The notes under the pieces were generated by a model. The model worked only from the letters and a program-made list of their open reading frames with translations. It ran no database searches and was not told the DNA's origin. This document shows, one piece after another, positions 59,786-64,000 of a stretch of DNA of 64,000 bases. Positions within the stretch are counted from its first letter, which is position 1. Each line of letters starts with the position of its first letter. A program made the position numbers and the translations under genes. The DNA is from Arthrobacter sp. NtRootA1 (GTDB taxonomy: Bacteria > Actinomycetota > Actinomycetes > Actinomycetales > Micrococcaceae): assembly GCF_019976975.1 (NCBI RefSeq), contig NZ_AP024630.1, forward strand, positions 2,666,001-2,730,000, given 5' to 3'.

Positions 59786-61546
59786 TCAGAAGTCCGGGTG
59801 GTTGGTCGCGGCGTGGTATTTGCCGCTGTGGAACAGGAGTGGTTCCCCTCCAGCATTCTCGTACTTCTCCACCTCGCCTACGTAGATGACATGGTCGCCG
59901 GCATCGTGTCGTGAGACGGTGCGGCACTGGAACGTGGCGACGGCGCCGTCCAGCAACGGGATTCCGGCGATTCCCTCGGTGGTTTCCGCGCCGGCGAATT
60001 TGTCTGTGGCTGGCGTTGCGAACTGGCGGGAAAGGACGTGCTGGTCACTGGCAAGGATGTTGATGGCAAAGTGCGTGGCGTCCTCGAAGTCCGCCAGGCT
60101 GGGAGCACGCTTGCTGGGGCACCACAACACCAGCGGAGGTTCCATGGAAACGGACGTGAAGGAGTTGGCGGTCATGCCCACTTTCCGTCCGTCGACTCCA
60201 AGGGTGGTGACTACGGTGACGCCCGTGGCGAATTGTCCGAGTGCGCCACGGAAGTCCCTCAGGTCAAAAGCTGACGAATCTTCGTCCTTGCGTGCCTGCA
60301 CAAACTCGGCGGCAGCTGCGGGATCGAACCACCATGGGTAGAACGTGCGTGGATCATCGAATCCTCCGGCGATGCTTGCGGCCAGTGCAGGGTGGTCTGC
60401 GGCTTCGGCCAGCACAGCCTGTTGGTGTTCCCGCCGGGGTTTGAGCATGTCATTTGTCCATGCCACCGCCCACTGGCCCCAGCCCCGCCAGAACTCGTCA
60501 AAGGTGCGTTCCATCCACTGCTTGTCGAAAGGCTGCTGCCCCCGCCGGATGATGGAATCCAGGTAGTACTTGGCGGCCAGCGTCGCGTTGTTGGACCCTT
60601 GACCGGTGAGGGGATCGTTGAGCAGGACGGCGTCGCCCAGGCCGAAGACAAGGTTGCCGTTGCCCAGTTCGCCCACTGCTGAACGAACGGTCGGCGTGAT
60701 CCGGCCCAGGAGTGTTGCACCCTCATCGGTGAGTGTCGCGTTGGCGAAGTTCTTCGCCTCGTGGGGAAAATGTTCTTCCAGGATTTCCAGGGATCGGCTC
60801 AGCTGTTCCTCCGGACTTGTAACATCGGTCCACTTATCCATTGGGCCGCCGACTATGCCTTCAAAGACCATCATCTGGCAAGGCCCGGACACTGTGAGTC
60901 CGGGAAAGGTAAAAAATTCCCCGACGCCGGGGACTACGGACATGCGAATGCTGTCATTTGTATTGGATTTGTCCATTGAGACCGTATCCAGTGAGTCCGA
61001 ATCGAGTGAAACATAGTTCAGGGCCAGGACTCTTTGCGGACGGTCGAACGGGGACTTGGCCCTGTCCTTGGGGAAGATCTGGGCGATCTCTCCCTTTCCG
61101 GTGCCGACGATAACCAGCTCATAGTCGCGTGCGAGTTCCTCCAGCATGCGCTGCGTGACTTTCTCTATACGGAAATCACCGCCACCAGCCACAAAGGCCT
61201 CGATCCAGGCCGCACTCTTGATCCGCTGATCCACCGAGTGGGCGGTTCCCTCAAGGGGTGCCTCCCACTCGATGGCGTCTGAGCCGGGTTCGCCTTCCAC
61301 ACGCAATCGGATGGCGCCGATCCCGGGCACGGCTTCGTCGTCATAAAGCTTGGTCAGGGCGGAGCTCAGCTGCGCTTCGGCGGCGAGGGCTGTGGGGAAC
61401 ATGCATTGGCTGGACATCACCTTGCCGGTGCGGATCTGAGCGGCCGAACGGTCCGAGAACAGGGTGACTTCATACCCCTCCCGTTGCAGGCCCAAGGCCA
61501 GTTGAGCGCCGGATTCGCCGGCTCCGATAATTGCGATCTTTCGCAT
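59786..61546 (-). CDS. styA2B: Indole/styrene monooxygenase fused to flavin reductase (StyA2B type)
   Basis: 586 residues. Residues 1-415 are an StyA-like monooxygenase: IAIIGAGESGAQLALGLQREG (FAD loop), GPCQMMVFEGIVGGPMDKW, FGLGDAVLLNDPLTGQGSNNA. Residues about 425-586 are a flavin reductase of the HpaC/StyB type (FRGALGQFATGVTVVTTLGVDG, GMTANSFTSVSMEPPLV). This self-sufficient fusion with a separate StyA1 is the arrangement described in Rhodococcus opacus 1CP. VMSSQCMF near residue 44 fits the S-x-Q-x-M fingerprint that I recall for indole monooxygenases, as opposed to N-x-V-x-H of styrene enzymes. AAGGA precedes the ATG. Confidence 0.9.
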   Translation of the reverse strand: MRKIAIIGAGESGAQLALGLQREGYEVTLFSDRSAAQIRTGKVMSSQCMFPTALAAEAQLSSALTKLYDDEAVPGIGAIRLRVEGEPGSDAIEWEAPLEGTAHSVDQRIKSAAWIEAFVAGGGDFRIEKVTQRMLEELARDYELVIVGTGKGEIAQIFPKDRAKSPFDRPQRVLALNYVSLDSDSLDTVSMDKSNTNDSIRMSVVPGVGEFFTFPGLTVSGPCQMMVFEGIVGGPMDKWTDVTSPEEQLSRSLEILEEHFPHEAKNFANATLTDEGATLLGRITPTVRSAVGELGNGNLVFGLGDAVLLNDPLTGQGSNNATLAAKYYLDSIIRRGQQPFDKQWMERTFDEFWRGWGQWAVAWTNDMLKPRREHQQAVLAEAADHPALAASIAGGFDDPRTFYPWWFDPAAAAEFVQARKDEDSSAFDLRDFRGALGQFATGVTVVTTLGVDGRKVGMTANSFTSVSMEPPLVLWCPSKRAPSLADFEDATHFAINILASDQHVLSRQFATPATDKFAGAETTEGIAGIPLLDGAVATFQCRTVSRHDAGDHVIYVGEVEKYENAGGEPLLFHSGKYHAATNHPDF

Positions 61547-61597
61547 GTCTGGTTTTCCTTCGAGGAACGTTGTTGCCAGGGGGAAGTGGAGCGACTA

Positions 61598-62842
61598 TCA
61601 GGTCGCGGGTACGGCTGAGCCCACGCTTGCAAGGTATGCGGCCGCCTTGTCCGGGTCCATGAACCATTCCTGGAAGTCCGGCGGGTTGTTGAAGCCGTTG
61701 GCGAAGCGGTGCGCGATTTCGGCCGACTGGCCGGCCGCTCCCAGGAGCGAAAGGACATGCGGGGGAGGAGGAGCCAACAGTGCGTTCGTCCACTGTGCTA
61801 CGTGCTGGGCATAGTTCCAGTACGTTTCGAAAGTGGCCTGCATGAACGCTGCATCGAAGGCACCTTCGCCGTGTCCCGCAATGCTCTGCAAGTAGGACGC
61901 CGCACATTTGCTGGCGTTGTTGGAGCCCTGGCCGGTGATGGGGTCGTTGAGGACTACGACGTCCGCGAGTCCGAGGACCTTCTTGCCGCTCGGAAGCGTC
62001 GCGATGGGATGGCGGACCGTGGGTGCGAACCGGCCTTGCAGGAAGCCGTTGGGATCGGTCAGCTCGACGTCGGCCGCCCGGCTGGCTTCCCACGGCAAGT
62101 ACTGCTTCAGGATGGTCTTGGACGCTTCCAAGTGTTCCCCGGGAGTCAGGCCCTTCCAGCAATCCATCGGGCCGCCCGGAATGCCCTCAAAGACCATGAT
62201 TTCGCACGGACCTGTGGTGGTGAGGGCCGGGAAGGCAAAGTACTCGCCCACCCCTGGAATCAGGTTGAAGGAAACTGCCGAGTGTTCTGCCCTGGGTTCC
62301 ATTCCAGTGACGTACGTCAACGCCAAGGCACGTTGGGGTGCGTCATAGGTGCTGCGCTGGGCATCGCGGGTGAAGAGCTGCGCAATTTCGCCCTTGCCTG
62401 CCGCCACAATCACCAGATCGGAGTTAAGGGAGTAGCGTTCCAGTTCCTCCACACCGGCGTCCTCAAACACCAGCTCGCCTCCCTGCGCCACGAACTCTTC
62501 CATGAACCTCGGGAACTTGACCCGCTGATCGATGGACTTGGCCGGGTTATCCAGGCGCGATGCCCAGCTGATGGCCTTCTCACCAAGAACTTCCGGATGG
62601 GGGATCGTAAACGATATTCCGTCCACGGTGGGAGCTTCAGGCCAGAAGTCCAACCCGAGCGCCCTCTCGTGCTCAAGGGCATCGTGGAAGATGCATTGGC
62701 TGGAGGAGACCTTTCCCTCGTGGATTTCTTCGGCGGTGCGGTTGGAGATGGTGGTGACCGCAAATCCTGCTTTGAGCAAGCCGATGCCAAGTTGCAGGCC
62801 CGATTGCCCTGCTCCGACGATGGTGATGTGGCGCTGTGTCAT
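61598..62842 (-). CDS. styA1: Indole/styrene monooxygenase, stand-alone oxygenase (StyA1 type)
   Basis: 414 residues, the length I recall for StyA1 of the StyA1/StyA2B systems. ITIVGAGQSGLQLGIGLLKAG is the FAD loop; GPCEIMVFEGIPGGPMDCW and LGLADVVVLNDPITGQGSNNA match the fusion partner. VSSSQCIFHDAL aligns with the indole-type fingerprint except Ile where Met is expected. The start is chosen at the ATG overlapping the stop of the upstream micro-gene as ATGA. It would use reduced FAD supplied by the reductase domain of StyA2B. Confidence 0.9.
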   Translation of the reverse strand: MTQRHITIVGAGQSGLQLGIGLLKAGFAVTTISNRTAEEIHEGKVSSSQCIFHDALEHERALGLDFWPEAPTVDGISFTIPHPEVLGEKAISWASRLDNPAKSIDQRVKFPRFMEEFVAQGGELVFEDAGVEELERYSLNSDLVIVAAGKGEIAQLFTRDAQRSTYDAPQRALALTYVTGMEPRAEHSAVSFNLIPGVGEYFAFPALTTTGPCEIMVFEGIPGGPMDCWKGLTPGEHLEASKTILKQYLPWEASRAADVELTDPNGFLQGRFAPTVRHPIATLPSGKKVLGLADVVVLNDPITGQGSNNASKCAASYLQSIAGHGEGAFDAAFMQATFETYWNYAQHVAQWTNALLAPPPPHVLSLLGAAGQSAEIAHRFANGFNNPPDFQEWFMDPDKAAAYLASVGSAVPAT

Positions 62843-62979
62843 AGTGTTGACCTTGTCTTTCTGCTGTCTCTGCATCCGTAAATGATGGGGGAAGATATTT
62901 GGCCGGGCCTCGGCGTTCGTTCGGGATGGGTTTGTTCCCAGCCGGGAAGGCCGATGTGCACGAGCTTGATGTCATTCAT
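62839..62979 (-). CDS. 46-residue micro-protein of the KLVH-WE-THP family, copy 1
   Basis: Product starts MNDIKLVHIGLPGWEQTHPE, continues RTPRPGQISSPIIYGCRDSR and ends KTRSTL. AGAGGTGA, which includes the stop of the SDR gene, is its ribosome site; its own stop overlaps the styA1 start as ATGA. Over the first 25 residues it matches the second micro-gene (63873-63959) at 13 positions without gaps. The conserved words KLVH, WE, THP and PRP suggest a real short protein with a C-terminal extension in this copy. No family known to me. Confidence 0.72.
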   Translation of the reverse strand: MNDIKLVHIGLPGWEQTHPERTPRPGQISSPIIYGCRDSRKTRSTL

Positions 62980-62985
62980 GTGTCG

Positions 62986-63780
62986 TCACCTCTTTTCAGC
63001 GGCGAGTAATGGGATGGCTTCTTCGGCGCGCTCGGGCCCCAAAGCGGAGTAGCCGCCGTCGACTGCCCAATCAGCTCCTGTCACGAAGCTTGCGGCGTCG
63101 CTGGCGAGGAAAGCGACCACGGCTCCGATCTCCTCTGGCCGTCCCACCCGCTTCAGGGCATGGAACGGGGCTGCTACGGAGTCTGTCTTGTCAATGTCGC
63201 CGCCGGACAGGGTGTCCATGATGTTGCTCCACACCCACCCAGGGCTGACCGAATTGACGCGAATGCCATCGTCGGCAAGATCTACGGCCATGCTCCGGGT
63301 CAGCTGGACCAAGGCGGCCTTGCCCGCAGGGTAGAGCCAGCGGCCTGTCTGGGCAACGGAACTCGAAATCGAGGTGAAGTTGATGATGGCCCCGCGCTGG
63401 GATGCCTTGAGGTAAGGGCGTGCCGCGTTGCTTGCCATGACGGCGCTCACCACGTTGATGTTCAGTGCCTGCAGCCAATCGTTCCTGTCCGAAGCCGCAC
63501 CTTCATCTTTGTAGGTGCAGGCCAGATTGACGAGGATGTCGATACCTCCATGCGAGGCTGCCGTGTCGTTCATGAGCCGGGCTACTGCTGCATCATCTGT
63601 GATGTCAGTGAGCGAAAAGCTGATGTCGCTTCCCAACGCGTGGAGCTGCGCGCCGCCGTCGGCGTCGATGTCGGCGACCACAACGGTGGCACCGGCATCG
63701 CGCAACGCTACGGCGACGCCTTGGCCGATCTTGGTGGCGCCGCCGGTGATGACTGCGGTCTTGCCCGAGAGTGCTGACAT
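62986..63780 (-). CDS. Short-chain dehydrogenase/reductase of the indole-type operon
   Basis: 264 residues from the ATG with AAAGG upstream; the frame is open further but without a ribosome site. Cofactor loop TGGATKIGQG has Lys where Gly is usual; the NNAG position reads NLAC. Active site Ser in FTSISSS and YPAGK are intact. Its closest role by context is oxidation of an indole dihydrodiol, as described for IifB in indole degradation, or reduction of an isatin-level ketone. Its TGA stop is part of the ribosome site of the following micro-gene. Confidence 0.88.
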   Translation of the reverse strand: MSALSGKTAVITGGATKIGQGVAVALRDAGATVVVADIDADGGAQLHALGSDISFSLTDITDDAAVARLMNDTAASHGGIDILVNLACTYKDEGAASDRNDWLQALNINVVSAVMASNAARPYLKASQRGAIINFTSISSSVAQTGRWLYPAGKAALVQLTRSMAVDLADDGIRVNSVSPGWVWSNIMDTLSGGDIDKTDSVAAPFHALKRVGRPEEIGAVVAFLASDAASFVTGADWAVDGGYSALGPERAEEAIPLLAAEKR

Positions 63781-63872
63781 GGCCAAACCTTTCGTAGTGA
63801 ATCGGTGAGGTGGAAAGTGTCTTATGTACGCATTGACGCTCGTCGCTGCCGACGGACGGCCTATTTCACTGC

Positions 63873-63959
63873 CTATTTGACAGTGGGCCTCGGCGCGGGC
63901 TTCGGATGAGTCCGTTCCCACTCGATTCGGCGGTCATGCACCAGCTTCACGTTCTTCAT
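63873..63959 (-). CDS. 28-residue micro-protein of the KLVH-WE-THP family, copy 2
   Basis: Product MKNVKLVHDRRIEWERTHPK and then PAPRPTVK. GGAAGGGGTGA seven bases upstream is a strong ribosome site that contains a TGA, probably the stop of a gene beyond the window edge; that frame reads ETQQRNRWKG before the TGA. It is the compact form of the family shared with 62839-62979. Ninety-two bases separate it from the SDR start. Confidence 0.7.
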   Translation of the reverse strand: MKNVKLVHDRRIEWERTHPKPAPRPTVK

Positions 63960-64000
63960 CTCTGCTCACCCCTTCCATCGGTTTCTTTGCTGCGTTTCTA

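Noticed and set aside
63960..64000. 3' end of a gene entering from the window edge, ending ETQQRNRWKG before a TGA
   Set aside because: Only ten codons are visible and another frame (ending KPMEGVSRDEE and beyond) is also open, so the frame cannot be decided. Mentioned only with the adjacent micro-gene.

Overview
The window is high-GC DNA with actinobacterial features: GTG and TTG starts, Shine-Dalgarno sites merged into upstream stop codons, LacI-controlled sugar ABC cassettes without their own ATPase, and an StyA1/StyA2B flavoprotein pair. It looks like the accessory catabolic part of an Arthrobacter/Paenarthrobacter-type (Micrococcaceae) soil or plant-associated genome. This placement comes from gene content and style, not from a search. 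No rRNA, convincing tRNA, CRISPR array, prophage or intact insertion sequence was seen.

Layout. (1) 1-15.9 kb: a LacI regulon for an unidentified aromatic or alicyclic acid. It holds a sugar-kinase-like phosphotransferase (cut by the window edge), a divergent enolase, a 2-hydroxyacid dehydrogenase, a FAH-family hydrolase, a cupin, a zinc-type dehydrogenase lacking catalytic zinc ligands, a carboxymuconolactone decarboxylase-family protein, an extradiol dioxygenase, the LacI regulator, an MFS transporter, and a glutarate-type lower pathway (CoA transferase, glutaryl-CoA dehydrogenase, fused hydratase/3-hydroxyacyl-CoA dehydrogenase, thiolase). Four near-identical TGCTATCGTTAGCA palindromes tie the four transcription units together. 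(2) 16-26.3 kb: an STAS-like protein, then a LacI/GH95 pair divergent from a sugar ABC importer and a GH127 beta-L-arabinofuranosidase. (3) 26.3-34.5 kb: two decayed SDR gene relics, then a LacI gene divergent from a second sugar ABC importer with a GH32-like enzyme and a GH36 alpha-galactosidase, probably for raffinose-type sugars. (4) 34.6-43 kb: a quaternary-amine ABC importer with a fused double permease, a LysR regulator, and a Rieske monooxygenase with its reductase (glycine-betaine or proline-betaine demethylase type). (5) 43.3-51.5 kb: a succinate-semialdehyde dehydrogenase with LysR, and assorted small stress or housekeeping genes, including a 27-residue membrane peptide gene.

(6) 51.8-64 kb is the most interesting part. 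A two-domain 2-aminobenzoyl-CoA monooxygenase/reductase diverges from a PaaX-family regulator across two copies of a 29-bp imperfect palindrome. Convergent to these runs a tightly coupled operon: SDR, indole/styrene monooxygenase StyA1, the monooxygenase-flavin reductase fusion StyA2B, a PYROXD2-like flavoprotein, an isatin-hydrolase-type cyclase and a ThDP enzyme. I infer indole (or indole-derivative) oxidation through isatin and isatinate to anthranilate, with anthranilate then handled as its CoA thioester. This is inferred from families and context and has not been demonstrated.

Two paralogous micro-genes (28 and 46 residues, sharing KLVH-x5-WE-x-THP-x3-PRP) sit translationally coupled inside this operon. 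A third, unrelated 46-residue gene with a very strong ribosome binding site lies between the PaaX-type palindromes and the regulator. These small proteins and the proposed ThDP route are the best candidates for undescribed biology here.
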